Made by a program: the position numbers and the translations under genes | Notes under the pieces: generated by a model | What the model was told of the DNA's origin: nothing | Databases searched by the model: none | Seen by the model: the letters and a program-made list of their open reading frames with translations, nothing else | In this document: piece by piece, positions 38,339 to 48,541 of the stretch | Position numbering within the stretch: position 1 is the stretch's first letter | How the letters are laid out: each line of letters starts with the position of its first letter | Assembly (NCBI GenBank): GCA_021324885.1 | Contig: JAJPIF010000017.1 | Coordinates: 60,926 to 124,925 of the forward strand | Reading direction: 5' to 3' | Length of the DNA: 64,000 nucleotides | Source of the DNA: Pseudomonadota bacterium | Lineage (GTDB): Bacteria; Desulfobacterota; Binatia; Binatales; Binataceae

Positions 38339-40261
38339 ATGCTCAACGCGATGCGTAAACACGCCTACTCGTGGGGAATCCGGATTGTCCTGGGCCTCAT
38401 AACGGTGGTGTTTATTTTTTGGGGAATCGGTGCCGGTTTCTTCGCCCAGGTCAAGCCGGTCGCCACGGTCGACGGTCAAAAGATTCTCGCCGACGATGTT
38501 CAGCGCCAGGCCGACCTGATGCGGCGTAGCTTCCAGAACATGTACGGACCGCAGGCGGCCGAACTGCTCAGACATATCAACCTTCAGGAGCAGGCGCTGG
38601 ACCAGATAATCGATGATCGTTTGGGACAGCGTGAGGCGCGTCATTTGGGACTGCGCGTCAGCGATAGCGACCTGCGCGACGCAATCGCGGCCGAGCCGGC
38701 CTTCCAGGTAGGTGGCCGCTTTGACGTCCAAGCCTACGAGGCGGTGCTGGCTGACAATGAAATGACGCCGGCCCAATACGAGGAGCTCAGGCGCAACGAA
38801 TTGACGATGAAGCTGCTGCGCGACCTGGTTTCCCAAACCGTCATGGTCAGCGACTCTCAGGCCCGTCAGGCTTACGACCAGCGCAACGAACGGATCGCGG
38901 TCGGCTACATCGAAATCTCCTCCGCCGATTTCGCCGGTTCGATCCATCCCACCCAGCAGCAGATCGAGGCTTTCTATAAAGACAACGCCGACATGTTCCG
39001 CGAGCCCGAACGCGTCAAGGTCGATTACATCTTTTATGACCCGCTTCTACTGGGCGACAAAGTCCAGCCGACGCCGAAGCAAATCGCGGAATTCTACCAG
39101 AGCAATCTCAAGACCTTGTTTGCCTATCCTGAGCGGGTCCGCGCGCGTCATATCCTGATCGCGGTGACGCCGGATGCTTCCGCAAAGGCCCGTGAGGAGG
39201 CCAAAGCCAAGGCCGGAAAGATTCTGGACCAGCTTAAAAAAGGCGCGGATTTCGCCAGGCTGGCCGCGCAGTATTCCGATGATCCCGGAACTCGCGACCA
39301 CGGCGGCGACCTCGGCTTCTTCCAGCGCGGCCAGATGATCAAGCCGTTCGAGGATGCGGCCTTCAGCCTGAAACCGGGCCAGTTAAGCGCGGTGATTCAG
39401 ACCCGGTTCGGCTACCACATCATCCAGGTCGAGCAAATCGAACCTGCTCATACCGATACGCTGGCCCAGGCCACGCCCCGCATTGTTCAAATCCTCAAGG
39501 AACGCGCCGGGAAAGCCATGGCCATCGAGAATCAGCGTGAGGACCTGGCGGCGGCGCTGAACGGCGCCAGGCTCAAGGATCTGGCTGCCAAGCGAGGGCT
39601 GGATCTGGTCAGCACGCCTATGTTTTCGGCCACCGAGCCGATTCCCAAGATTGGCCACAATGCCGATTTCACCAATACCGCCTTCAAACTGGGCAAAGGC
39701 GAGGTCGGCGCGGTCACCGGCAAGAATAGCGGTCTTTTCCTGATTCAGCTGGTCGCCCGTGACCCGTCCCACATCCCCCCGCTGAGCCTGATCAGCGATC
39801 AGGTGCGGGACGAGTTGGTCAAGCGTGAGGCGGAAAAGCAGGCGCGGGATCGAGCCGATCTCCTGATGAAGCAAATCAAGAATCCGGCCGATTTTAATAA
39901 AGTCGCCGAAATCAACCATTTAACTATCCATAAAACCGACCCGTTCGACCGTTCGACCAATACCGTGCCGACCATCGGCGATTTCCCGGAAGTGACTCAG
40001 GCGGCTGGCTCGGTCGCGCCGGTGCCGGGTGTTATTCCCCGCGTGATGGTGCAAAGCGGCAACTATTACATCGTCGAGGTGCTCAGCCGCCAGCCACCCA
40101 GCGAGGAGGAGTGGACCAAGGCTGCGGCCGGTTTCAAGGCCGAACTGCTGCAAACAATGCGCGCTCAGGCGTGGGACAATTTCATGGCCGGCTTGAAACG
40201 TCGCGCCTCGATTACAATCTACCCCGACGCCCTGGGCAATATTACCCCATCATCGATGTGA
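38339..40261 (+). CDS. SurA/PpiD-like membrane-anchored peptidylprolyl isomerase
   Basis: N-terminal TM VLGLITVVFIFWGIGAG; parvulin RARHILIAVTPDA...ADFARLAAQYSDDPGTRDHGGDLGFFQRGQMIKPFEDAAFSLKPGQLS. Confidence 0.92.
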   Translation: MLNAMRKHAYSWGIRIVLGLITVVFIFWGIGAGFFAQVKPVATVDGQKILADDVQRQADLMRRSFQNMYGPQAAELLRHINLQEQALDQIIDDRLGQREARHLGLRVSDSDLRDAIAAEPAFQVGGRFDVQAYEAVLADNEMTPAQYEELRRNELTMKLLRDLVSQTVMVSDSQARQAYDQRNERIAVGYIEISSADFAGSIHPTQQQIEAFYKDNADMFREPERVKVDYIFYDPLLLGDKVQPTPKQIAEFYQSNLKTLFAYPERVRARHILIAVTPDASAKAREEAKAKAGKILDQLKKGADFARLAAQYSDDPGTRDHGGDLGFFQRGQMIKPFEDAAFSLKPGQLSAVIQTRFGYHIIQVEQIEPAHTDTLAQATPRIVQILKERAGKAMAIENQREDLAAALNGARLKDLAAKRGLDLVSTPMFSATEPIPKIGHNADFTNTAFKLGKGEVGAVTGKNSGLFLIQLVARDPSHIPPLSLISDQVRDELVKREAEKQARDRADLLMKQIKNPADFNKVAEINHLTIHKTDPFDRSTNTVPTIGDFPEVTQAAGSVAPVPGVIPRVMVQSGNYYIVEVLSRQPPSEEEWTKAAAGFKAELLQTMRAQAWDNFMAGLKRRASITIYPDALGNITPSSM

Positions 40262-40276
40262 GGAATCCATCGCGCG

Positions 40277-41113
40277 ATGAATTCGGACAGCGAACCTCCA
40301 TTACCAATCACCAACCTAATCGACACTCGGGAGTTCTTCCTTCCCGGCTCCGGCGTAAGCGCGCTGCTGGTGCACGGATTGACCGGCACGCCCTATGAGA
40401 TGCGCTACCTCGGCGAGCAGTTATCAGCCGCGGGGGTGAGGGTATTTGCCGTGCGTCTGGCCGGGCATGGGGGCACGCCTGAGGAACTGGGCGCCACCAG
40501 CCACGATCACTGGTACGAGAGCGTCGTGGACGGATGCGAGCGGCTGCGCGCGTATGGCGACCCGATCGTGGTGATAGGGCTATCGGCCGGCGGCGTGCTG
40601 GCCGCGCGTCTGGCGCTGGATCAGGGCGAGGCGCTGAGCGGTGTGGTGATGCTGGCGCCGGCGTTTTATCTGCCGTGGCGGGAGCGGATGGGGCTGGCTG
40701 CAGTCAAGCGGCTGGGGCCGCTGGCCGCCATGATCTATCTGCGCGCGTCGGCGGGCGCCGATATCCATGACGCCGCCGCCCGCCAGATCCATCCCAGCGC
40801 CCGCCTGATGCCGCTGAGCGCCGCCATCAGCCTGTGCGAGATGTCGGCGATGGTGCGTGCCCGGCTGGCCCGTCTGACCCAGCCGGCGATGCTGATCCAT
40901 AGCCGCGAGGACCATACCTGTCCGTTCGGCAGGAATGTGGAATTCGTGATGTCTAACATCGGCAGCGTCAGGAAAAAACTGATCACTCTGGAGCAGAGCT
41001 ATCACGTAATTACGGTGGACACGGAAAAGGAGAAGGTGGCCAGCGAAGTGCTTGCCTTCATCCGCGAAGTGTCCGGCGCCCAGGTGCAGGAACCCGCCCG
41101 CGCTCTGGGCTGA
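40277..41113 (+). CDS. Alpha/beta hydrolase (carboxylesterase Est30-like)
   Basis: ALLVHGLTGTPYEMRYLGEQLSAAGVRVFAVRLAGHGG; VVIGLSAGGVLAARLAL; IHSREDHTCP. Confidence 0.9.
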   Translation: MNSDSEPPLPITNLIDTREFFLPGSGVSALLVHGLTGTPYEMRYLGEQLSAAGVRVFAVRLAGHGGTPEELGATSHDHWYESVVDGCERLRAYGDPIVVIGLSAGGVLAARLALDQGEALSGVVMLAPAFYLPWRERMGLAAVKRLGPLAAMIYLRASAGADIHDAAARQIHPSARLMPLSAAISLCEMSAMVRARLARLTQPAMLIHSREDHTCPFGRNVEFVMSNIGSVRKKLITLEQSYHVITVDTEKEKVASEVLAFIREVSGAQVQEPARALG

Positions 41114-41123
41114 TGCCAAAAAA

Positions 41124-41147
41124 CGCCCCCTGATTTCTCAGGGGGCG
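41124..41147 (-). terminator. Rho-independent terminator of the minus-strand amidohydrolase
   Basis: CGCCCCCTGA-TTTC-TCAGGGGGCG; T-tract (TTTTTT) follows on minus strand. Confidence 0.8.
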
Positions 41148-41181
41148 GATTGTTCAAGCCCTCATCGGAAACCGCGGGACT

Positions 41182-42288
41182 TCAGATCCTGTACACCCTG
41201 GCGGCGGTGTCGCGAACTATTTTTCGCAACTGGTCGGGGGGCAGCGAGCCCAGACGCTTGTCCACGATCTCGCGCGAGCGCGGGAAGGTGGCCGCCGTAT
41301 GCGGGTAGTCCGAAGACCACATTATGTTTTCAGCCGGGTAGCGGTCGAGCAGGTTGACGAAGACCGGATCGGCGATGAAAGTGGCATAGACCTGACGCTT
41401 GACGTAGTCGCTGGCCCGCATTGGCAGCTTCATCCCACCCAGCGCCCCCATCCGGTTCTGCACGGTATCGAGCCGGTACATGAAATAAGCCATCCAGCCA
41501 ACGTCGTTCTCGGCCGAAACAATCTTAAGGCGCGGGAATTTTTCGAACACCCCGCCGTAAACCATCACCGACAGCGTCCGTTCGATCCCATGATGCATGT
41601 TGGCCAGCCGCAGCATCATGTCGTTCCTGCCGGGAGCGGCGATGCCGCCGCCGCGATTGGTCAGGATATGGAGCGACAGCGGCATTTCGAGGTCCTGGGC
41701 GGCGGCCCAGAACGGATCGTATTCAGGCGAGCTGTAGGGATGATCATCGGGGGGCTCCGCCCAGATCATTGCGCCGCGGATTCCTTTTTTGGCGATGCGC
41801 TGGAGCTCCGCGACCGCCGCCGCAATATCCTCCAGCGTGATCAAGCCCAGCGGGATGAGGCGTTTGGGGTTGTAGCTGCAGTACTCCGCCGCCCAGTCAT
41901 TGAACGCGCTGAAGCAGGCGGCGCGCAACTCGGCGTCGTCCAGTCCGAACAGCGGCATCCCCATCGAGGTGTAGATGACTTCGGCCTCCACCCCGTCGCG
42001 GTCGAGATCTTTCAGCCGATAGGCGGGATCGAATACGCTGGGCGGCGCCTGCTCGTAGCTGCGTTTGTTATGCTCGGGCAGTTCGGCCGAGGGCACGCCC
42101 GCGCCAAAAAATGCCGCCACCGGCATCGGATCGATGTTGCCGCAGACGAAGAATTCGCCTTCCTTGCCGCCCAGACCCTTGACCGTGTGGGGCGCGCGGT
42201 CGCGAAACCTGCGGTCGATCCGTTCGGCCCACATCGAGGGCGGCTCGACGAAATGGGAATCCGCGGAAATCAGTAAATAGTCCGGCAT
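41182..42288 (-). CDS. Amidohydrolase family protein (amidohydrolase-2), tandem copy
   Basis: LLISADSHFVEPPSMWAERIDRRFRDRAP; LSLHILTNRGGG; VSAENDVGWMAYFMYRLD; SSDYPHTAATFPRS. Confidence 0.93.
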   Translation of the reverse strand: MPDYLLISADSHFVEPPSMWAERIDRRFRDRAPHTVKGLGGKEGEFFVCGNIDPMPVAAFFGAGVPSAELPEHNKRSYEQAPPSVFDPAYRLKDLDRDGVEAEVIYTSMGMPLFGLDDAELRAACFSAFNDWAAEYCSYNPKRLIPLGLITLEDIAAAVAELQRIAKKGIRGAMIWAEPPDDHPYSSPEYDPFWAAAQDLEMPLSLHILTNRGGGIAAPGRNDMMLRLANMHHGIERTLSVMVYGGVFEKFPRLKIVSAENDVGWMAYFMYRLDTVQNRMGALGGMKLPMRASDYVKRQVYATFIADPVFVNLLDRYPAENIMWSSDYPHTAATFPRSREIVDKRLGSLPPDQLRKIVRDTAARVYRI

Positions 42289-42321
42289 CTTGCTTCTCCT
42301 CCGCTTGCGCTGGGCCGACCT

Positions 42322-43431
42322 TTATTCCAACCCATAGAGTTGGGCGGCGGTGTCGCGGACGATCTTGCGCAACTGATCGGGCGGCACCGTGCCCAGGCGC
42401 TTTTCGATGATCTCGCGTGAGCGCGGGAACGTCGCCGCGGTGTGTGGATAATCCGAGGACCACATGATGTTGTCCGCCGGATAGCGATGCAGGGAGTCGA
42501 CAAACACCGGGTCCGAAATGAACGTGGCGTAAACCTGGCGCCTGATATATTCGCTGGCCCGCAACGGCAGTTTCATCCCGCCCAACGCGCCCAGCCGGTT
42601 CTGCACCGTATCGAGCCGGTACATGAAATACGCCATCCATCCGGCGTCGTTTTCGGCGGAGACGATCTTCAGCCGGGGGAATTTTTCCAACACCCCGCCA
42701 TAGATCAAGGTTGTGAGCGTGCGCTCGACCGCATGATGCATATTGGCCAGCCGCAGCAGCATGTCTCTGCGCGAGGGCGCCACGTTGCCGCCGCCGCGGT
42801 TGGTCAACACGTGCAGCGAAAGCGGCATCTCGAGGTCCTGGGCGGCGGCCCAGAACGGTTCGTATTCGGGATCGCTGTAAGGATGGTCGGGAGCCGGCTC
42901 CGCCCAGATCATCGCGCCGCGTATTCCTTTTTTGGCCACCCGGTTCAGCTCCGCGACCGCCGCTGGAATGTCCTCCAGGGTGATCAGACCCAGCGGTACC
43001 AGCCGCTTGAAGTCATAGCTGCAATATTCGGCGGCCCAGTCATTGAAGGCGGCGAAGCACGCAGCGCGCAACTCGGCGTCCTCGAGTTGAAACAGCGGCA
43101 TCCCCATCGAGGTGTAAATGACCTCGGCCGCGACGCCGTCACGGTCCTGATCCTTGAGCCGATAAGCCGGATCCCAGACGCTTTGCGGGGCCGCCTCGAA
43201 GCCTTTTTTGTTGAAGGCGGGCAATTCATGCGACGGCACACCGGCGCCGAAGAACCCCGCCACCGGCATCGGGGCGATATCACCGCAGACGAAGAACTCA
43301 CCCTCTTTGCCGTTGAGATTGCGCACCGTGTGCGGAGCGCGGTCGCGGAATTTCTTGTCCATCCGCTCCGCCCACATATTGGGTGGCTCCACGAAATGGG
43401 AATCCCCGGAAATAACCAGATAATCGAGCAT
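42322..43431 (-). CDS. Amidohydrolase family protein (amidohydrolase-2), tandem copy
   Basis: MLDYLVISGDSHFVEPPNMWAERMDKKFRDRAP; highly similar throughout to 41182-42288. Confidence 0.93.
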   Translation of the reverse strand: MLDYLVISGDSHFVEPPNMWAERMDKKFRDRAPHTVRNLNGKEGEFFVCGDIAPMPVAGFFGAGVPSHELPAFNKKGFEAAPQSVWDPAYRLKDQDRDGVAAEVIYTSMGMPLFQLEDAELRAACFAAFNDWAAEYCSYDFKRLVPLGLITLEDIPAAVAELNRVAKKGIRGAMIWAEPAPDHPYSDPEYEPFWAAAQDLEMPLSLHVLTNRGGGNVAPSRRDMLLRLANMHHAVERTLTTLIYGGVLEKFPRLKIVSAENDAGWMAYFMYRLDTVQNRLGALGGMKLPLRASEYIRRQVYATFISDPVFVDSLHRYPADNIMWSSDYPHTAATFPRSREIIEKRLGTVPPDQLRKIVRDTAAQLYGLE

Positions 43432-43664
43432 GGTAGCGTCTCCTTTCAACGTCCGCGCCGGATTGGGTCGCGGCATCATCCGCCCCGGCGCGCCGCTTGC
43501 CGCCACCATCGCCGGGGACAAGGATTTTTGAACATTTGTTCGGCTCAAGCCATCGCTTACCATAGATTTGCCATGGATTAAAGCGGTTTTGGCGGGCCGC
43601 CGGGCGGTGGCGCCCAGCCGCCCCGATTGCTGGAATAAACAGGCCAAGGCGGAGGTGAAAGATT

Positions 43665-44435
43665 ATGGCATCAGGTATGACCCGTCTGGTTGGCAAGGTC
43701 GCGATCGTCACTGGCGCCGCCCAGGGAATTGGGCGCGCAATTGCGATGCGCCTGGCGCAGGAAGGCGCCCAGGTCGCGATCGCCGATATCAATGATTCGG
43801 GCGCCATTGAGACGGCGCACGAAATCAGCAGCACCGGCGCCCGGGCGCTCGGCCTCAAACTTGACGTCACCAGCCTGGATCAGGCCTTGGCGGCGATCGA
43901 GAAGGTTGAGCGGGAGCTGGGTCCGATCGATATCCTGGTCAATAACGCCGGATGGGACAAAGTCGAACCGTTCGTGGAGAACACGCCGGAAACCTGGGAG
44001 CGCGTGATCGCGATCAACTTCCGCGGGCCGCTCAACCTCTGCAAAGCGGTGATTCCGGGGATGCAGGCGCGCGGGCGCGGCAAAATCGTCACGATCTCCT
44101 CCGATGCCGGACGCGTCGGATCCACCGGTGAGGCGGTGTACGCTGGATGCAAAGCCGGGCTGATCGGCTTTTCCAAGACGCTGGCCCGCGAACTGGCCCG
44201 CTACAATATTAACGTCAACGTCGTCTGCCCCGGTCCGACCGACACCGCTCTGCTGCGCAGCGCGATGGCGCAGCGGCCGGGCGTGCTGGCGGCGATGGCC
44301 AAAGCGATCCCGATGCGCCGGCTCGGCCAGCCCGAGGATCTGGCGGGCGCGGTCGCCTTCTTCGCTTCCTCGGACTCCGATTACGCCACCGGACAGGTGC
44401 TGAGCATCAGCGGCGGTCTGACGATGGCGGGTTGA
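43665..44435 (+). CDS. Short-chain dehydrogenase/reductase (BadH/FabG-like)
   Basis: VAIVTGAAQGIGRAIAMRLAQEGAQVAIADIND; VNNAGWDKVEPFVEN; YAGCKAGLIGFSKTLAREL. Confidence 0.92.
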   Translation: MASGMTRLVGKVAIVTGAAQGIGRAIAMRLAQEGAQVAIADINDSGAIETAHEISSTGARALGLKLDVTSLDQALAAIEKVERELGPIDILVNNAGWDKVEPFVENTPETWERVIAINFRGPLNLCKAVIPGMQARGRGKIVTISSDAGRVGSTGEAVYAGCKAGLIGFSKTLARELARYNINVNVVCPGPTDTALLRSAMAQRPGVLAAMAKAIPMRRLGQPEDLAGAVAFFASSDSDYATGQVLSISGGLTMAG

Positions 44436-44631
44436 ACCGGCTAATTCGGCAGCACCATGATTTGTCCTGACATCTCGGGCTGATGCTGCATGCTTTTGAA
44501 ATTATGTTGCTTGATAGTAGGCTACTGACGACACTCATTGCGTAAAAGTTCAAATCAGCGCAAAGACACAGAAATGCAGATGAAAATGGGGACTTTAATT
44601 CCAGCTCGGGCCTCTGGGCCGCTCTCCGCCG

Positions 44632-45492
44632 TTGATTTTGGCGCGCAATTTTCGGAGTGCAGACGTGTTTAAGATCCTCGGCGGCCTGCTTGCGCTTGCG
44701 GTGGGTGCCGGCTTTGTCGGCTCGCTGTCAGGTCTTGGCGGCGGAGTCTTCATCGTGCCCGCCCTGGTGATACTGGCGCACGTGCCGATGTACGTTGCGG
44801 TAGGTGCGAGCCTGATCTCGGTGGTCGCGACCAGCGCGGGCGCCAGTGTCGCCTTCGTGCGCGACGGATGGACCAATTTGCATATCGCGATGGTCCTGGA
44901 GTGCGCCACGGTTACGGGTGCCGTCTTCGGGGCCTACCTGGCCGGCACGATTCCCGCCTGGGTTCTGGAACTGCTGTTCGCCCTGACGATGCTCCAATCG
45001 GCCTATTTTTCCTTCAAAAAGAAGGGTGACGACATATTGCCCAAGGGCAGCGCAATTGCCGAACGTCTGCAGTTGGGGGGCGAGCTGCCGAACCCCGGAG
45101 GAGAACCGATCCACTACGGCGTGACCAACCTGGCAGCCGGCGGATCCCTGATGCTGGCGGCGGGGATGCTCTCGGGGATGCTGGGCGTCGGGGCCGGCGC
45201 GGTGAAGGTAATGGCGATGGATTACCTGATGCATGTGCCGTTGAAGGTTTCCAGCGCGACCAGCAACTTCATGATCGGCGTCACGGCCGGAGCCGGCGCG
45301 TTGGTCTTTCTGGCCCGCGGCGACGTTTCCACCGTGATTGCGGCGCCGGTCGCGATCGGCGTCACCCTCGGCGCCTTCGCCGGCAGCCGTGTTTTGCCCT
45401 ACGCCGAGGTGCAATGGCTGCGCACCGGCTTCGTCGCGATTCTGCTGCTGATTGCGATCGAGATGGGCTGGCGCGCGCTGAGCGGAATCTGA
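44632..45492 (+). CDS. TauE/SafE family sulfite exporter-like permease
   Basis: GAGFVGSLSGLGGGVFIVPALVIL and second repeat LSGMLGVGAGAVKVMAMDYLMHVPLKVSSATSNFMIGVTAGAG; GTG at 44665 is an alternative start. Confidence 0.9.
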   Translation: MILARNFRSADVFKILGGLLALAVGAGFVGSLSGLGGGVFIVPALVILAHVPMYVAVGASLISVVATSAGASVAFVRDGWTNLHIAMVLECATVTGAVFGAYLAGTIPAWVLELLFALTMLQSAYFSFKKKGDDILPKGSAIAERLQLGGELPNPGGEPIHYGVTNLAAGGSLMLAAGMLSGMLGVGAGAVKVMAMDYLMHVPLKVSSATSNFMIGVTAGAGALVFLARGDVSTVIAAPVAIGVTLGAFAGSRVLPYAEVQWLRTGFVAILLLIAIEMGWRALSGI

Positions 45493-45509
45493 ACCGGGCG
45501 GAATTCCGG

Positions 45510-45899
45510 ATGAAAGCGCAAGATGAGGATCGCATCCTGCGGGTTTGGACGCCCGTAATCCTGCGCACCGTGCTGGCCGCCGCCGGTATCGTAATTTTGA
45601 TCGGACTGGTCGGGATGACGAGGATACCGGGTGAGTACGTGGATCATTTCCACGCCGTGCAGGCCGGTCAGCGCGTAAGCGATTACGGAACATTGGGCGA
45701 TTTGCTGGGCCGTGCATGGGACGGAGATCCACGCTCGATCATGACGGTTGGCCTGATGATCCTGACGCTGGTGCCGCTGGCCCGCGTCGCCTTCTGCCTG
45801 CTGTTCTTCATCAAGGACGGCAATAAGCCATTTATCTTCTTTACCGCCTATGTATTGGCCGGATTGATTCTCGGCGTAATGCTCGGGCGCATCGGCTGA
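45510..45899 (+). CDS. DUF1634 domain-containing membrane protein
   Basis: WTPVILRTVLAAAGIVILIGLVGM...MTVGLMILTLVPLARVAFCLLFFIKDGNKPF; directly downstream of a TauE/SafE gene. Confidence 0.85.
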   Translation: MKAQDEDRILRVWTPVILRTVLAAAGIVILIGLVGMTRIPGEYVDHFHAVQAGQRVSDYGTLGDLLGRAWDGDPRSIMTVGLMILTLVPLARVAFCLLFFIKDGNKPFIFFTAYVLAGLILGVMLGRIG

Positions 45900-47149
45900 C
45901 TGGTGCGGGTCGCGGCGGGCGGGCTGGCTGGCGCAGACCCGCGCGGGCGGACGATGTTGCCCAGCGACTTTTCCAGTTCGCGCAGATTGGAGCAGTGGAT
46001 CAACTCATCGACTTCGCGAGCGTAGGCCATTATCGCGCTGTCGGCGGTTCCCCAGCGTTCGGGCGGTTCGGGGTTCAGCCACACCACCGCCCGGCATAGC
46101 CTGCGAATGTGACGCAGGAGGTCGGCGCGCGCGGGGCGGCGATTGTTGCGGCCGTCGCCCACAATCACCACCAGCGTGGCCCGGTTCAGCAGATGGCGCC
46201 GGGTGTGCGTCAGTTCCGACAGCACCCGGCCAAAATCGGATCGCGCGTAGAGGTCAAGGGTTGGCGTCATATTCAGATAGCCGTTTTCGAACCCCGCCTC
46301 GGCCAGCCGATCGATGTACACGAAGCTGTGCATGCTGCGGAAGCATTGGCGGGCGCCCGCCGCCAGCCCCAGCATCAGATTGGACGCATAGCGGACCGAG
46401 CCGGAGATGTCCGCGAGCAGCAACAGGCTGATATGGCGTGGACGGCGGCGGCGCAGCCGCAAATCCATCAGCCGGCCGCCGCGCTGGATCGACGCGCGGA
46501 TCGTGCGCCTGATGTCGATACGCCCGCGCCGCGCCATCCGCAACCGCCGTCCCAGCCGGACCCGGAACCGGCGCTTGAGTGGCTCCAGCGCTTCCAGAGC
46601 CTGCTCGTAATCCAGATCGGTATAAGCGCTGAACGGTTGCGTTTCCGCCTCACGTTTGCGCGCCAGCGCATCAGCCGCGCGATCTTCCACGCGAGCGCTC
46701 TCCGGGGGACCGCTTTCCTCCCTGGAATCGTCGTGTTCCTGACCAATTGCCATTTTGCTATCCGGCTGAGCGCTTAAAGCTTTTTGGCGGCTCTTTACGC
46801 CGATCGAAGGCGAGCCGGGTTTGAGCGCAGCAAGCTGTCCGTCCGACTGCGAAGGACGGTTGTGCTGGCCAGACATACCCTGCCAGCTTTGACCCCGTTT
46901 GGGTTCTGGATGGCGCCTGTGCGCGGCCGAAAAGAACGCGTCGAATTCGCGGTCGAAGCTGGGCCGATCCGCCTCGTCCTTGATCAGGGTGGCGGCCAAA
47001 GCCTCGCGCATACGCGTACGATCCAGGCCGGAGGCAGGTACGGCATGCGCCGCATCAAGCGACTCGGCGATCGAGATCCGGATTCCGCACGCGCGCAACC
47101 GGTTGACAAATTCGACGATAGTGTCGCGCATCACTACAACTTCGCTCAA
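45848..47149 (-). CDS. VWA-containing CoxE-like protein
   Basis: FVNRLRACGIRISIAESLDAAHAV; LLLLADISGSVRYASNLMLGLAAGARQCFRSMHSFVYIDRL; TLVVIVGDGRNNRRPARADLLRHI. Confidence 0.88.
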   Translation of the reverse strand: MSEVVVMRDTIVEFVNRLRACGIRISIAESLDAAHAVPASGLDRTRMREALAATLIKDEADRPSFDREFDAFFSAAHRRHPEPKRGQSWQGMSGQHNRPSQSDGQLAALKPGSPSIGVKSRQKALSAQPDSKMAIGQEHDDSREESGPPESARVEDRAADALARKREAETQPFSAYTDLDYEQALEALEPLKRRFRVRLGRRLRMARRGRIDIRRTIRASIQRGGRLMDLRLRRRRPRHISLLLLADISGSVRYASNLMLGLAAGARQCFRSMHSFVYIDRLAEAGFENGYLNMTPTLDLYARSDFGRVLSELTHTRRHLLNRATLVVIVGDGRNNRRPARADLLRHIRRLCRAVVWLNPEPPERWGTADSAIMAYAREVDELIHCSNLRELEKSLGNIVRPRGSAPASPPAATRTSQPMRPSITPRINPANT

Positions 47150-47270
47150 AGCTAGCGCAAAGTTTCACCGTTGTAATCCGTGCAGGAAGACCCAATTGGC
47201 AGTCCGGGCGATGGCGCGCTTGCCGAGACGGATCGTTTTTCATACGTTAACGGCCAGAGGATCAATTGCC

Positions 47271-48359
47271 ATGAAGGGTACGGTCGCGTTCATTCCCGAG
47301 GCCCATCGGATCGATTTTTTCCAGTATGATGTGCCGGACCCGGTGCCGGGTGGGCTCATCGCAGAAGTGACGCAGACCAATGTGTGCGGCTCCGAAGTCC
47401 ATATGTGGCGCGGCGAGTTCGGACGGCGCGGGATTATGCCGGGTCATGAGATGGCCGGCAAAATCCAGGCGTTGGGGCAGGGCGTGACCAGGGATTGGGC
47501 CGGCGTGCCGGTCAAGGTTGGCGATCGCATCGCGCCCGTCTACTACACGGTGTGCAATCGATGCGAGAACTGCGTGGCTGGCAATCACGCCGCCTGTCTC
47601 AATCGCGTGATGGGCGCGGCCCATCCCGACGTACCGCCGCATTTCACCGCCACCTTTGCCACTCATTACTTTATCAAGCCTGACCAGCACTTTTACCGGA
47701 TTCCGGACAACGTCCCCGACCTGATTGCGGCGTCGGCCAACTGCGCGATGTCGCAGGTTTACTGGGCGCTCGATCGCGGACGCTTATCGTACGGCGAAAA
47801 GCTGCTGGTGCTGGGGGCGGGCGGATTGGGTCTGCATGCGATGGCGATCGCTAAGGAGCGCGGCGCCCGTGTGATCGCGATCGACGGCGTCGATCTCCGC
47901 CTCGCGCAGGCCCGGCGGTTCGGCGCGGACGAGGTCATCGATCTGCGCCAATATCGCGACCTCAAGGCGCGCCAGGCGCGGGTACGGGAACTGACAGGTG
48001 GCAGCGGTCCGGATGTGGTACTGGAGGTGGCAGGAATCCCCGAGGCGTTCGTCGAGGCGATCAGCTTGGCGCGCAATGGCGGGCGATTGGTCGAGGTCGG
48101 TAACATTTCCGGCGGCCTGACTGCCCCGATCGCTCCCTCAATGGTCACCTTCAAGTCACTCGAAATCCACGGCGTCGCCACTTATCCGCCCCATTATCTG
48201 AAGAAGACGCTGGATTTCCTTGGCCAGCACATCAATCGCTATCCGTACCTCGAATTGTGTGATGCCAAATTCCCGCTCTCGCGCGCGGCCGAGGCATTGG
48301 ACAAGAGCGAGCGCAGGGAAGTCACCCGGGCGGCGCTGTTTCCCGGTCAATCGGCCTGA
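47271..48359 (+). CDS. Zinc-binding medium-chain alcohol dehydrogenase
   Basis: TNVCGSEVHMWRGEFGRRGIMPGHEMAGKI; CNRCENCVAGNHAACLN; VLGAGGLGLHAMAIAKERGARVIAIDG. Confidence 0.93.
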   Translation: MKGTVAFIPEAHRIDFFQYDVPDPVPGGLIAEVTQTNVCGSEVHMWRGEFGRRGIMPGHEMAGKIQALGQGVTRDWAGVPVKVGDRIAPVYYTVCNRCENCVAGNHAACLNRVMGAAHPDVPPHFTATFATHYFIKPDQHFYRIPDNVPDLIAASANCAMSQVYWALDRGRLSYGEKLLVLGAGGLGLHAMAIAKERGARVIAIDGVDLRLAQARRFGADEVIDLRQYRDLKARQARVRELTGGSGPDVVLEVAGIPEAFVEAISLARNGGRLVEVGNISGGLTAPIAPSMVTFKSLEIHGVATYPPHYLKKTLDFLGQHINRYPYLELCDAKFPLSRAAEALDKSERREVTRAALFPGQSA

Positions 48360-48541
48360 GCGGTCAAAGCAATGGAAGTGAGGGGAGGGGATCAAGCAGT
48401 GAGCGGCAGCGGGCAGAACGCTGGAAAGAACTAGAGGAAAACCAGGGAATCTGACTTATTATGCGCCGCAAGGCGATTAGCTGCGGCGTACCGTCACAAA
48501 ACCTGCCAGGTATCGCCGCACGCTTGAAGCCAGGGGCCTGA

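Noticed and set aside
42442-43581. 379 aa plus-strand ORF
   Set aside because: Antisense of the tandem amidohydrolase; mirrored by 41299-42276 for the same reason.
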